Shown here one piece after another: positions 1 to 7,629 of a stretch of 64,000 bases of DNA (its first letter is position 1; every line of letters begins with the position of its first letter). The position numbers were made by a program, and so were the translations under genes. Under the pieces are notes generated by a model, which ran no database searches, had not been told where the DNA came from, and worked only from the letters and a program-made list of their open reading frames with translations. This DNA comes from Nocardioides sp. GY 10127 (GTDB lineage: Bacteria > Actinomycetota > Actinomycetes > Propionibacteriales > Nocardioidaceae): NCBI RefSeq assembly GCF_004919085.1, contig NZ_STGL01000001.1, positions 248,001 through 312,000 of the forward strand, in the 5' to 3' direction.

Positions 1-306
1 GGTCGCCGACACCGGGTCGGTGACCTGGAAGTAGATGACCGTGTCGATCTCCACCGTCAGGTTGTCCTCGGTGATGACCGGCTGCGGCGGGAACGAGACG
101 ACCTGCTCACGCATGTCGATGATGTACCGGACGTTGTCGACCACCGGGACCACCAGGTTGAGCCCGGGCGGCAGCGTCGCGCGGTACTTGCCGAAGCGCT
201 CCACGATGCCGGCGCGTGCCTGGGGCACGATCCGCACGGCCTTCGCGAGGACCGTGACGACGAAGACGAGCAGCAGCACGAGGACGACGAGCAGTGGCAG
301 TGGCAT
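1..306 (-). CDS. SPFH/stomatin-like membrane protein, N-terminal fragment
   Basis: Only the first 102 codons are inside the window; the gene runs off the left edge. The ATG at 306 follows a purine-rich GGGAGAACGG ribosome site. The product opens with a hydrophobic stretch (MPLPLLVVLVLLL, residues 1-20) that should anchor it in the membrane. Next comes VPQARAGIVERFGKY and a beta-rich segment ending at TDPVSAT, typical of the SPFH/band-7 domain (stomatin, QmcA-like). Family members scaffold membrane microdomains. The next gene upstream encodes an NfeD protein, the standard partner of SPFH proteins. The family call is firm; the exact role is unknown. Confidence 0.88.
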   Translation of the reverse strand, partial: MPLPLLVVLVLLLVFVVTVLAKAVRIVPQARAGIVERFGKYRATLPPGLNLVVPVVDNVRYIIDMREQVVSFPPQPVITEDNLTVEIDTVIYFQVTDPVSAT

Positions 307-383
307 CCGTTCTCCCTGGGTGGGTGGTGTGCGGCCGTCGCACCCGGCGGGGCGCTGAGCGGCCGGTGGTGCAGGTGGGACGC

Positions 384-908
384 TCAGGACGTCCCGTGGG
401 TTCCTGGTTCGTCCGCGGGCCCGGCGTGGGGGCTGTCGAGAGGACCGTCGAGGGGGTCGTAGCCGTGGACGGGATGCACGAGCGCCGTGGCGCCGCGGAT
501 CTCCATGACCTCGACCTCGGTCCCGGCGGGCAGCGTGAGGGTGTCGTCGTAGGGCCGGGCGGTCCAGGTGTCGCCGCCGAGGCGCACGAGACCGGCGTGG
601 CGGGAGACGTCCTCGCTCACCACTCCCCTGCTGCCGAGCAGGCGCGCGGTGCCCAGGACGAGCTCGGGCCCGCCGTGCAGTCGCGCGATCAGCCGGGGAC
701 GCAGGAGCCCGAGCGTGGCCCCGCTGGCGCCCAGCGCCACCAGGACCTGGAGCACGAACGGGGCCGAGAGCAGCCCGGCGGTCATGCCCGCCAGGGCGCC
801 CACGGAGAGCATCGCCAGCGTGAGCTCGAGGGTGATCATCTCCCCGGCCCCGAGGAGCACCGCGAGACCGAGCCAGGCCACCCACGTGTGGTCCGCGAGC
901 CAGTCCAT
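384..908 (-). CDS. NfeD-family membrane protein
   Basis: 174 residues. An N-terminal segment starting MDWLADHTWVAWLGLAVLLG and two further hydrophobic segments (about residues 10-75) precede a soluble C-terminal OB-fold-like part (about 85-155: GTARLLGSRGVVSE...VHPVHG). This is the short NfeD layout without the N-terminal protease domain. NfeD proteins act beside SPFH/stomatin proteins in membrane organisation, and the downstream gene on the same strand is such a protein, so the two probably form an operon. The ATG at 908 lies 6 nt after a TAGGGT -10 box, which suggests a leaderless transcript and supports this start. Confidence 0.85.
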   Translation of the reverse strand: MDWLADHTWVAWLGLAVLLGAGEMITLELTLAMLSVGALAGMTAGLLSAPFVLQVLVALGASGATLGLLRPRLIARLHGGPELVLGTARLLGSRGVVSEDVSRHAGLVRLGGDTWTARPYDDTLTLPAGTEVEVMEIRGATALVHPVHGYDPLDGPLDSPHAGPADEPGTHGTS

Positions 909-914
909 GGCACG

Positions 915-920
915 ACCCTA
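915..920 (-). promoter_or_regulatory. -10 box, leaderless promoter of the nfeD-like gene
   Basis: TAGGGT on the minus strand, 6 nt before the ATG at 908. Transcription would start at or next to the start codon. No convincing -35 box is seen. Confidence 0.55.
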
Positions 921-984
921 GCCCGCGGACGGCGAGCGCGGGGCGGTTGCCGTCCGGAAACCCCCGACGAGGTGACGGCGGGGG

Positions 985-1785
985 TCAGCGCGAGTGCGAG
1001 GCCCGGCGCCGGGCCGCCCAGCGGCCGTCGTCGGTGTGGCTCACGTGCAGCGGGAGGCCGAAGGTCGAGGAGAGGTTCTCCTCGTTGATCACGTCCTCGA
1101 TCTCGCCGGCGACGACGACCTGGCCCTGGCGCAGGAGCAGGGCGTGGGTGAACCCGGGCGGGATCTCCTCGACGTGGTGGGAGATGAGGACGGTGGCCGG
1201 GGAGTCCTCGGCGTAGGCGAGCATCGACAGGGTGCTCACCAGGTCCTCGCGGCCGCCGAGGTCGAGGCCGGCGGCCGGCTCGTCCAGCAGCAGGAGCTCC
1301 GGGTCGGTCATGAGCGCCCGCGCGATCTGGACGCGCTTGCGCTCGCCCTCGGACAGCGTGCCGAAGCGGCGGTCGGTGAGCCGGGAGACCCCGAGCTCGC
1401 GCAGCAGCGCGGTGGCGCGGTCGTGGTCGGCGTCCTCGTAGGTCTCGTTCCAGCGTCCGAGGACGCCGTAGGACGCCGAGACCACCACGTCGTGGACGGT
1501 CTCGTGCCGCGGGATGCGCTCGGCCAGCGCCGCCGACGTGATGCCGATGCGCGGACGCAGCTCGAAGACGTCGACGTCGCCCAGCAGCTCGTCGAGGATG
1601 CTGACGATGCCGGACGTGGGGTGCATCTGGCTGGAGCAGACCGAGAGCAGGGTCGTCTTCCCGGCGCCGTTGGGGCCCAGGACGACCCAGCGCTCCTCGG
1701 CCTCCACGGTCCAGCTCAGGCGGTCCAGCAGGAGGGACTCCCCGCGGCGGACGGTGACATCGACGAGGTCCAGGACTGCGGCCAT
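985..1785 (-). CDS. ABC transporter ATP-binding protein (orphan ATPase)
   Basis: 266 residues and a single nucleotide-binding domain. Visible motifs are Walker A GPNGAGKTT (about 38-46), signature LSEGERKRVQIARAL, Walker B LLLLDEPAAGLD and the switch histidine in LISHHVEEI. The ATG at 1785 is chosen because a TAGGGT -10 box lies 7 nt upstream; the open frame itself extends much further, to 2418, antisense to the neighbouring gene. No permease gene lies next to it, so the transported substrate, if any, is unknown. The domain resembles stand-alone YlmA/ModF-like ATPases. That comparison rests on overall resemblance only. Confidence 0.85.
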   Translation of the reverse strand: MAAVLDLVDVTVRRGESLLLDRLSWTVEAEERWVVLGPNGAGKTTLLSVCSSQMHPTSGIVSILDELLGDVDVFELRPRIGITSAALAERIPRHETVHDVVVSASYGVLGRWNETYEDADHDRATALLRELGVSRLTDRRFGTLSEGERKRVQIARALMTDPELLLLDEPAAGLDLGGREDLVSTLSMLAYAEDSPATVLISHHVEEIPPGFTHALLLRQGQVVVAGEIEDVINEENLSSTFGLPLHVSHTDDGRWAARRRASHSR

Positions 1786-1792
1786 GAGCGTC

Positions 1793-1798
1793 ACCCTA
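1793..1798 (-). promoter_or_regulatory. -10 box, leaderless promoter of the orphan ABC ATPase
   Basis: TAGGGT on the minus strand, 7 nt before the ATG at 1785. It overlaps the alternative GTG at 1794 and so argues for the ATG. Confidence 0.55.
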
Positions 1799-1870
1799 GC
1801 CCCGGCCCGGAGCCCGCCCGCGGGTGCCCCGCCGGGCGGACCGGAGCCGGACGGGTGGGCGTGGCGCCGG

Positions 1871-1876
1871 TACCGT
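1871..1876 (+). promoter_or_regulatory. -10 box upstream of the 1885 gene
   Basis: TACCGT, 8 nt before the GTG at 1885. It fits the local TANNNT leaderless pattern, with a slightly long gap. Confidence 0.45.
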
Positions 1877-1884
1877 CGGCCCCC

Positions 1885-2646
1885 GTGAGCACCCTTCTCC
1901 CCGACGCGCTCCGGCTCGCCTGGTGGGGCACGGCGTGGCTGCGCGGCCACGTCGTCGCCGACCACCTCATCGACGAGGTCGTGGCCGACCAGGCGACGCA
2001 TGCGGTGCACGGTCTGCGTGAGCTGGGCCTGGGTGGTGCCGAGACCGAGACGCTGGTCGGTGGGCTCGGTCGGCTGCGTGCCGAGGGCGCCGACACGATC
2101 GGTGCGGCGTTCCCGGCCGAGGGCCTGCCGATCGGGCTCGGCGGGCCGCCGCCCTTCAACGCCGCCGCCCTGGACGCCGGCGAGGCGGTCGTGGTCTCCG
2201 GGCCGGGTGTCGAGCCGCCGATCGGGCTGGTGCCGGTGGTCGTGGGGCGCGCGACGACCTGGGTCGCGCAGCCGGCACGCCGGCGTCCTCTGGTCGACCT
2301 CGGGGAGGCCGACCGCGGCCTGCGCGCGGCCCTCCCCGCCGCGGCGGACCTGCTGGCGAGGCTCGACGTCGCCCGGTGGCGACCCGAGGCGGCCGACCTG
2401 TTGCTGAACCTCCGGCACCGCGAGCGGGTGGCGGGCCCGCCCGGCGTCCCTGCTCGGGCGGTGGACCTGGCCGTCCGGGGGCTGCAGGCGCTGGAGATCT
2501 GCGACGTCGCCCTCGAGGACGACGGGGGCGCCGTGTCGCTCGGCGAGGCACAGGCCCGAGTAGAGGCGCTCCGGCCCCTGGCCCGCGCCGCCCGCGAGGC
2601 GCTGGTGGCCGCCGGTTCCCCCGAGGGCTGGCCCCCCGGGGACTGA
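1885..2646 (+). CDS. Hypothetical protein, 253 aa
   Basis: I do not recognise this protein. It starts at GTG 1885 (VSTLLPDALRLAWWGTAWLR) just after a TACCGT -10 box. The sequence is rich in Ala, Leu and Gly with many acidic residues, has no signal peptide or clear membrane segment, and shows no cofactor motif I can name. Third-position GC use matches the neighbouring genes, so it is very likely coding. It reads divergently from the ABC ATPase (985-1785) and in the same direction as serB, about 95 bp upstream of it. A function cannot be assigned from sequence alone. Confidence 0.75.
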   Translation: MSTLLPDALRLAWWGTAWLRGHVVADHLIDEVVADQATHAVHGLRELGLGGAETETLVGGLGRLRAEGADTIGAAFPAEGLPIGLGGPPPFNAAALDAGEAVVVSGPGVEPPIGLVPVVVGRATTWVAQPARRRPLVDLGEADRGLRAALPAAADLLARLDVARWRPEAADLLLNLRHRERVAGPPGVPARAVDLAVRGLQALEICDVALEDDGGAVSLGEAQARVEALRPLARAAREALVAAGSPEGWPPGD

Positions 2647-2727
2647 GCGGGCGGTCGGCGTCCGGCTGCGGGCGGGCCTGCGCCCGCGCGCGGCGTCCCG
2701 GAAGCGACGTCCCGGGCGCGCGGGCAG

Positions 2728-2733
2728 TAGCCT
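2728..2733 (+). promoter_or_regulatory. -10 box of serB
   Basis: TAGCCT, 5 nt before GTG 2739 and 8 nt before ATG 2742. Either codon could therefore begin a leaderless or nearly leaderless message. Confidence 0.5.
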
Positions 2734-2741
2734 TCGCCGTG

Positions 2742-3980
2742 ATGAGCGAGCAGCCGGCCCCCACCCCGCGCCCCGACTCCCACACCCTCCTGGTGACGCT
2801 GTCCGGCCGTGACCGGCCCGGCGTGACCTCGGCGGTGCTCTCGACGCTGTCGGAGTTCGGGGTCACCGTCGTCGACCTGGACCAGATCGTCCTGCGCCGA
2901 CGCCTGATCCTCGGCGTCCTGGTCACCGTCGACGGCGACGCGGACGCCATGCGCGCGGCCGTCGAGGCCACCGCGGCCCGGCTCGAGATGAGCGTCGAGG
3001 TGGACGCCGGCACCGGCCTGTCCCAGGCGCCGGCCGAGGGCCGCGCCCACGTCACCGTGCTCGGCACGCCGCTCTCGGCGTCCGCGATGTCGGGGATCAC
3101 CTCGACCATCGCCGCCGCCGGTGCCAACATCGACCGCATTCAGCGGCTGGCCAGCTATCCCGTGACGGCGATCGACCTGCACGTCTCCGGCGCCGAGCCC
3201 CAGCGGCTGCGCGAGCTGCTGTCCGTGGAGGCGGCGCGGCAGCGGATCGACGTCGCCGTGCAGCCGGCCGGCATCCTGCGCCGGGGCATGCGCCTGATCG
3301 TCATGGACGTCGACTCGACCCTCATCCAGGGCGAGGTGATCGAGATGATCGCCGCCCACGCCGGGTGCGAGGCGCAGGTCGCCGAGGTGACCGAGCGGGC
3401 GATGCGCGGTGAGCTGGACTTCGAGGAGTCGCTGCGCGCTCGCGTCGCGCTGCTCGAGGGCGTCCCCGCCTCCGCGCTGCACCAGGTGTACGACGCGATC
3501 GAGCTCGCCCCGGGCGCCCGGACGATGGTCCGCACCCTGCGCCGACTCGGCTACCGGTTTGCCATCGTCTCCGGCGGCTTCACCCAGATCACCGACCGGC
3601 TCGCCGTCGACCTCGGCATCCACTACGCCCGCGCCAACCAGTTGGAGATCGTCGACGGCAAGCTGACCGGCAAGGTGATCGGCCAGGTCGTCGACCGCGC
3701 CGGCAAGGCCGCCGCACTGCGTGAGTTCGCCCAGCAGGTGGGCGTGGACGTCGCCGCGACCGTCGCGATCGGCGACGGCGCCAACGACCTCGACATGCTC
3801 GCCGCCGCCGGCCTCGGCATCGCCTACAACGCCAAGCCGATGGTGCGGGAGCGGGCCGACACCGCCGTGAACGTCCCCTACCTCGACACGATCATGTACC
3901 TGCTCGGGATCACCCGTGAGGAGATCGAGGCCGCCGACGCGGCCGCCGGCATCACCACCCCCGCGCCCCCGCTAGCCTGA
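2742..3980 (+). CDS. serB: Phosphoserine phosphatase SerB with tandem ACT domains
   Basis: Catalyses the last step of serine synthesis, phosphoserine to serine plus phosphate. The protein has 412 residues. The N-terminal half (about 15-175) holds two ACT-like regulatory domains (TLLVTLSGRDRPGVTSAVL; AHVTVLGTPLSASAMSGI). The C-terminal half is a HAD phosphatase: motif I MDVDSTLI with nucleophile Asp189 and acid/base Asp191, motif II VSGGF, and motif IV GDGANDLDML. The ACT-HAD layout matches long actinobacterial SerB proteins, which are often feedback-controlled by serine. GTG 2739 is an in-frame alternative start. Downstream lies a repeat-rich convergent intergenic region. Confidence 0.95.
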   Translation: MSEQPAPTPRPDSHTLLVTLSGRDRPGVTSAVLSTLSEFGVTVVDLDQIVLRRRLILGVLVTVDGDADAMRAAVEATAARLEMSVEVDAGTGLSQAPAEGRAHVTVLGTPLSASAMSGITSTIAAAGANIDRIQRLASYPVTAIDLHVSGAEPQRLRELLSVEAARQRIDVAVQPAGILRRGMRLIVMDVDSTLIQGEVIEMIAAHAGCEAQVAEVTERAMRGELDFEESLRARVALLEGVPASALHQVYDAIELAPGARTMVRTLRRLGYRFAIVSGGFTQITDRLAVDLGIHYARANQLEIVDGKLTGKVIGQVVDRAGKAAALREFAQQVGVDVAATVAIGDGANDLDMLAAAGLGIAYNAKPMVRERADTAVNVPYLDTIMYLLGITREEIEAADAAAGITTPAPPLA

Positions 3981-4054
3981 TCCTGGCGGTTCGCCCGGTG
4001 CCGTGGGTGCTCGGGCGGTGGCGTTCTCCGGTCTGCTGGTCCTGATGGCCCCAG

Positions 4055-4109
4055 GTTTGGTCACCAACGTGGTCAGATCGGCCGTCTGAGGCGGGGTTGG
4101 TGACCAAAC
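4055..4109. repeat. Inverted core pair A1 (14-27-14)
   Basis: Arms GTTTGGTCACCAAC (4055-4068) and GTTGGTGACCAAAC (4096-4109) are perfect reverse complements with 27 bp between them. The spacer is the most diverged of the three at this locus. Confidence 0.9.
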
Positions 4110-4206
4110 GTGGGTTGGCCGGGCGGTGGCGCTGCCGCCAAGGCCGGCTGGGAGCCGGTGTGCCTGGCCGGCGTCCGATCTGAGGCTGCTGGGGTCTCGG
4201 CGTCAG

Positions 4207-4261
4207 GTTTGGTCACCAACGTGACGAAATCAGCCCTCCGGCGCAGGGTTGGTGACCAAAC
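4207..4261. repeat. Inverted core pair A2 (14-27-14)
   Basis: Arms at 4207-4220 and 4248-4261 are perfect reverse complements with a 27-bp spacer. The spacer centre aaatcagccctccg is shared with A3. Confidence 0.9.
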
Positions 4262-4359
4262 GTGGGTTGGCCGGGCTCAGGCGCTGCTGCCGAGCTCGGC
4301 TGGGAGCCGGTGTACCTGCCCGGCGTCCGATCTCGGGCCTGCAGGGGTCTCGGCGTCAG

Positions 4360-4414
4360 GTTTGGTCACCAACGTGGCGAAATCAGCCCTCCGACGCAGG
4401 GTTGGTGACCAAAC
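4360..4414. repeat. Inverted core pair A3 (14-27-14)
   Basis: Arms at 4360-4373 and 4401-4414 are perfect reverse complements with a 27-bp spacer. The spacer differs from that of A2 at only two positions. Confidence 0.9.
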
Positions 4415-4487
4415 GTGGGGCGCAGCAGCCGCAACCAGCCGCCAGGGCCGCGGCCAGAGCGGAGGCAGAGCGTAGTCAGAGTGGCCG

Positions 4488-5021
4488 TCAGCCCCGAGCG
4501 ACGTGGAACTGCGTGAGACGCAGGGAGGCCTGCTGGACGGCGGTCCAGCCGCCGGAGACCTCGAGCACGACGAGCGAGCAGGGCGGGAAGCCGAGGGCGA
4601 CGGCGTTGCCTGCCTCGGCGTCGCCGGAGCCGTCGTCGAGGAGGGACGCCAGCATGGCCATCGTCGGGTTGTGGCCCAGCACGAGCAGGGTGCGGGCGTC
4701 GTCGTCGGTGGCCCAGACGAGGTCCAGGACGCTGGCGGCACCGGCCTCGTAGACGGCCGGAGAGACGGTCGGCTCCAGGTCCCACCCGGCGCCGTCCACC
4801 AGCCCGGTCCACGTCTCGCGAGTGCGCCGGGCGTCCGAGACCAGCGCGACGTCAGGGGAGATCCCCTGCGCGGCCAGCCACGAGCCCGCCGCGAGGGCGT
4901 CCTCCTGGCCGCGGGGCGTCAGGGGACGCTCGTGGTCGGAGCGGGCGATCTGCTGGGCCTGGGCGTGGCGGACCAGGACGAGACGGCGAGTCGTGTCGGG
5001 CACCTGCACAGCCTCCCCCAT
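4488..5021 (-). CDS. sixA: SixA-type phosphohistidine phosphatase
   Basis: 177 residues in the histidine phosphatase (phosphoglycerate mutase-like) superfamily. The catalytic RHA motif is near the N terminus (LVLVRHAQA), followed by the second arginine region (SDARRTRET) and the second catalytic histidine in LGHNPTM. The short length and the RHA rather than RHG motif fit the SixA branch, which dephosphorylates phosphohistidine on signalling proteins. The substrate here is not shown by the sequence. The start at ATG 5021 (MGEAVQVPDTTRR) places the catalytic motif about 15 residues in, as usual. It is transcribed towards the repeat-filled region shared with serB. Confidence 0.85.
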   Translation of the reverse strand: MGEAVQVPDTTRRLVLVRHAQAQQIARSDHERPLTPRGQEDALAAGSWLAAQGISPDVALVSDARRTRETWTGLVDGAGWDLEPTVSPAVYEAGAASVLDLVWATDDDARTLLVLGHNPTMAMLASLLDDGSGDAEAGNAVALGFPPCSLVVLEVSGGWTAVQQASLRLTQFHVARG

Positions 5022-5142
5022 CGAGGGCCGGCGCACTCCCCCAGGGTCCCCCGGATCGAGAGGACCACAGGGCGCACCGGGCGAACGGCATGAGCGCCGG
5101 GAAGGACGCCGGGAGGGAAGCGGGAACGCCAGGACGCAGGAG

Positions 5143-5172
5143 GGCCGGGCCGCCCCGAAGGGCGACCCGGCC
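5143..5172 (-). terminator. Stem-loop terminator after fabI
   Basis: GGCCGGG-C-CGCCC, loop CGAA, GGGCG-A-CCCGGCC: a 12-bp stem with one mismatch, 40 bp beyond the fabI stop. No T-run follows, as is usual in GC-rich actinobacteria. Confidence 0.6.
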
Positions 5173-5212
5173 GGTGTCCAGAACAGAGGTCCAGAGCGGA
5201 GGTGCGGCGGCG

Positions 5213-5983
5213 TCAGGCGCCGGTGGCGTGGAACCCGCCGTCGACGTGCACGATCTCGCCGCTGGTGGCGGGGAAGAAGTCCGACAGGAGCGCGACGACT
5301 GCCTTGGCGGTCGGCGTGTGGTCGGTGTTGTCCCAGCCGAGGGGGGCACGGGTCTGCCACATGTTCTCGAGGTCCTCGAAGCCGGGGATGGCCTTCGCGG
5401 CGAGCGTCTTGAGCGGTCCGGCGGAGACCAGGTTGACCCGGATGCCCTCGGGGCCGAGGTTGCGGGCCAGGTAGCGCGAGGTCGACTCCAGGCCGGCCTT
5501 GGCGACGCCCATCCAGTCGTAGGCGGGCCAGGCGACGGTCGCGTCGAAGGTCATGCCGACGACGGACGAGCCGGGCTGCATGAGCGGGCGGCAGGCGTTG
5601 GTGAGGCTGGCCAGCGAGTAGGCGGAGACCTGAACGGCCTGCGAGACATCCTCCCAGGGACCGGTGAGGAACTTGCCGCCCAGCAGCGTCTCGGGGTTGC
5701 CGTAGGCGATGGAGTGCACGACGCCGTCCAGGCCGTCCACGTGCTCGCGGACGAGCTCGGGGAGCCGCTCGAGGTGCTCGGGGTCGGTCACGTCCAGCTC
5801 GAGGACGGGGGGCTCGACCGGCAGCCGCTTGGCGATGCGGCGGGTGATGCCGAGCGCGCGACCGAAGTTGGAGATCAGGACGGTGGCGCCCTGCTCCTGG
5901 GCGACGCGGGCGGTCGCGAAGCCGATCGAGGTGTCCATCGTGACGCCGGCGACGAGGATGCGCTTGCCGTCGAGGATGCCCAT
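5213..5983 (-). CDS. fabI: Enoyl-[acyl-carrier-protein] reductase FabI/InhA type
   Basis: NADH-dependent reduction of trans-2-enoyl-ACP, the last step of each fatty-acid elongation cycle (FAS-II), in the cytosol. The protein has 256 residues, the usual length. It starts MGILDGKRILVAGVTMD with the modified FabI cofactor loop (GVTMDTSIGFA). The catalytic Tyr-x6-Lys is present in PAYDWMGVAK, and the C terminus carries SGEIVHVDGGFH. The ATG at 5983 gives the standard N terminus. It lies 122 bp downstream of fabG on the same strand, the same order as mabA(fabG1)-inhA in mycobacteria. It would be the expected target for InhA/FabI inhibitors. Confidence 0.95.
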   Translation of the reverse strand: MGILDGKRILVAGVTMDTSIGFATARVAQEQGATVLISNFGRALGITRRIAKRLPVEPPVLELDVTDPEHLERLPELVREHVDGLDGVVHSIAYGNPETLLGGKFLTGPWEDVSQAVQVSAYSLASLTNACRPLMQPGSSVVGMTFDATVAWPAYDWMGVAKAGLESTSRYLARNLGPEGIRVNLVSAGPLKTLAAKAIPGFEDLENMWQTRAPLGWDNTDHTPTAKAVVALLSDFFPATSGEIVHVDGGFHATGA

Positions 5984-6105
5984 GGTGGTGATGCTCCTGC
6001 CTGTGGGTGCTGCGGTGGTCTGCGGGTCCGGCCAGGGAGGCCGGGATGTCCGAGGTGTCCGGGTGTCCGGGGTGGCTGTGGGCCAGGGGCGGGTGCCCGG
6101 GGGCG

Positions 6106-6837
6106 TCAGTGCCCCATGCCGAGGCCGCCGTCGACCGGGATCACGGCCCCGGTGACGTAGGCGGCGCCGTCGCCGGCGAGCCAGGTGACGGTCTGGGCGA
6201 CGTCCTCGACCGCGCCGAGCCGGCCCAGCGGGATGCGCGAGGCGTACTCCTTCTGCTGCTCCTCGGGGAGCGCCGCCGTCATGTCCGTCGTGATGAACCC
6301 GGGGGCGACGACGTTGGCCGTGATCGACCGGGAGCCCAGCTCGCGGGCCATCGAGCGCGCCATGCCGACGAGGCCGGCCTTCGAGGCGGCGTAGTTGACC
6401 TGCCCCGGCGAGCCGAGGAGCCCGACCACGGAGGAGATGAACACGATGCGGCCCCGACGCAGCCGCAGCATGCCCTTGGCGGCACGCTTGGCCAGGCGGA
6501 AGGACGCGGTGAGGTTGGTCGAGATGACCTTCTCCCAGTCGTCCTCGCTCATGCGCAGCAGCAGGGTGTCCGCGGTGATGCCGGCGTTGGCGACGAGCAC
6601 CTCCACCGGGCCGTGGGCCTCCTCGGCGGCCTTGAAGGCGGCCTCGACGGCGTCGGGGTCGGTCACGTCGCACCGCAGGTCCAGCGCGCCCTCGGGGGCG
6701 CCGCCGCTGCGGGTGGTGACGGCGACCCGGTCGCCCTGGGCCAGGAAGGCCTCCGCGATGGCGCGGCCGATGCCGCGGTTGCCGCCCGTGACGAGGACGG
6801 ACCGGCCTGCGGGGGTGTTCTGCTCTGCGTCGCTCAC
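6106..6837 (-). CDS. fabG: 3-oxoacyl-[acyl-carrier-protein] reductase FabG
   Basis: NADPH-dependent reduction of 3-oxoacyl-ACP in FAS-II. The protein has 243 residues. The cofactor motif GGNRGIG, the NAG motif (NAGITAD), the catalytic Ser in ISSVVG and the catalytic Tyr/Lys in NYAASK are all intact. The C terminus ends DGGLGMGH as in FabG/MabA. Two in-frame GTG codons (6846, 6837) are possible. I choose 6837 because a TAACGT -10 box lies 7 nt upstream, which fits the leaderless pattern of this window; the 6846 codon would overlap that box. It forms an operon with fabI. Confidence 0.93.
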   Translation of the reverse strand: MSDAEQNTPAGRSVLVTGGNRGIGRAIAEAFLAQGDRVAVTTRSGGAPEGALDLRCDVTDPDAVEAAFKAAEEAHGPVEVLVANAGITADTLLLRMSEDDWEKVISTNLTASFRLAKRAAKGMLRLRRGRIVFISSVVGLLGSPGQVNYAASKAGLVGMARSMARELGSRSITANVVAPGFITTDMTAALPEEQQKEYASRIPLGRLGAVEDVAQTVTWLAGDGAAYVTGAVIPVDGGLGMGH

Positions 6838-6844
6838 GGCGGTC

Positions 6845-6850
6845 ACGTTA
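6845..6850 (-). promoter_or_regulatory. -10 box, leaderless promoter of fabG-fabI
   Basis: TAACGT on the minus strand, 7 nt before GTG 6837. A TTGGTGACC string just upstream partly resembles the 14-bp repeat core but lacks its flanks. Confidence 0.45.
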
Positions 6851-6936
6851 TTGGTGACCCGCCAGTATCCCCAGCGCGCCCCGCCGACGGACCGGTCCCG
6901 GGTCTGTGCCGGGCCCGGCCGCCGTGGTGGGCCGGA

Positions 6937-7149
6937 TCACTCGTCCTCGAGGCGGAAGCCGACCTTGAGGCCGACCTGGAAGTGCTCGATCTCGCCGTCG
7001 CGGACGTGCCCGCGGACCTGGGTCATCTCGAACCAGTCGATGTGGCGCAGCGTCTGGGCTGCCCGGGAGATCCCGTTGCGGATGGCCTGGTCGATGCCGT
7101 CCGGCGACGTGCCGACGATCTCGGTGACGCGGTAGGTGCGGTCGGTCAT
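6937..7149 (-). CDS. Dodecin-like flavin-binding protein
   Basis: 70 residues, the typical dodecin size. Dodecins assemble into hollow dodecamers that store or buffer flavins (FMN, riboflavin) in the cytosol. The sequence shows the family pattern: YRVTEIVGTSPDGIDQAI, then a helix, then HIDWFEMTQVRGHV with the conserved Trp that stacks on the flavin ring, then HFQVGLKVGFRLE. The ATG at 7149 follows a strong GGAGGA ribosome site, so this gene has a conventional leader. It lies just upstream of fabG on the same strand. Confidence 0.93.
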   Translation of the reverse strand: MTDRTYRVTEIVGTSPDGIDQAIRNGISRAAQTLRHIDWFEMTQVRGHVRDGEIEHFQVGLKVGFRLEDE

Positions 7150-7284
7150 GGTGTCCTCCTCGACGAGGGGCGCGCAGACGGCGTGCGCCCGTCCTGCGAG
7201 CCTAGTCCCGATGCCACCTGCCCCGCCCGGGGAGGTGGCGCGTCCGGGCTGCGGAGGGGTGACCGGCGTCCCAGGTCCGCTTCG

Positions 7285-7290
7285 TACACT
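7285..7290 (+). promoter_or_regulatory. -10 box, leaderless promoter of the DUF3099 gene
   Basis: TACACT, 6 nt before ATG 7297. A GTGACC at 7259-7264 could act as a -35 element (19-bp spacer). Confidence 0.55.
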
Positions 7291-7296
7291 GGACCC

Positions 7297-7629
7297 ATGG
7301 CCAGGCAGCGACCCGACGAGGCGGTCCGCATCACGACCGCCCCCACCAGCCGCGCCGCCGACCTGCGCACCAGGCAGCGGCGCTACCTCATCTCCATGGG
7401 GATCCGCTCCGCCTGCTTCGTGGGCGCGGGCATCGCGGGGGTCTTCGGCATCGGCTGGCTGTGGCCGATCCTCATCGTCGGCGCCGTGTTCCTGCCGTAC
7501 GTGGCGGTCATCCTCGCGAACGTCCAGAGCACGCGGGACGACGGCGTGGACCTGCGCGGCTCGGCCTACGTGCACCGCCAGCTCGGGGGCAGCGGCTCGC
7601 CCGACGCCGTCGGCGGGTCCGGCCGGTGA
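7297..7629 (+). CDS. DUF3099 family membrane protein
   Basis: 110 residues. The signature RTRQRRYLISMGIRSACFV marks the actinobacterial DUF3099 family. Two hydrophobic segments (about residues 38-55 and 58-75) predict a small two-pass membrane protein with basic cytoplasmic ends. The function is unknown. The stop overlaps the GTG of the following gene (GTGA), so the two are probably translated together. The start is supported by a TACACT box 6 nt upstream. Confidence 0.85.
   Translation: MARQRPDEAVRITTAPTSRAADLRTRQRRYLISMGIRSACFVGAGIAGVFGIGWLWPILIVGAVFLPYVAVILANVQSTRDDGVDLRGSAYVHRQLGGSGSPDAVGGSGR

Larger units (their letters stand above)
4055..4420. repeat. Tandem repeat, 152-153 bp period, about 2.4 copies
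   Basis: Left cores start at 4055, 4207 and 4360 and right cores at 4096, 4248 and 4401, so the periods are 152 and 153 bp. The stretches between units also match (cgtgggttggccgggc...gggagccggtgt...cggcgtccgatct). Copies 2 and 3 are the most alike, which points to recent duplication of one unit. Confidence 0.9.
3981..4487. other. 507-bp convergent intergenic region filled by repeats
   Basis: Between the stops of serB (+) and sixA (-). It holds three inverted pairs of the 14-bp core GTTTGGTCACCAAC/GTTGGTGACCAAAC inside a tandem repeat of about 152-153 bp. I see no gene: the short frames through it only translate the repeat. No classical GC stem plus T-run terminator is visible, so the inverted pairs may themselves end transcription from both sides. 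Confidence 0.8.

Noticed and set aside
985-2418. Long upstream extension of the orphan ABC ATPase frame
   Set aside because: Residues before the ATG at 1785 are antisense to the 1885 gene, and a -10 box lies immediately before 1785.
4110-4475. Open frame of 121 codons across repeat locus A
   Set aside because: It only translates the repeats (the same VSASGLVTNV-like peptide twice). The 152-bp period breaks the frame in one unit, there is no ribosome site, and composition is unlike the neighbouring genes.
6849-6857. TTGGTGACC near the fabG promoter as a further copy of the 14-bp core
   Set aside because: Only 9 bp match, flanks are different and no second core lies 27 bp away.
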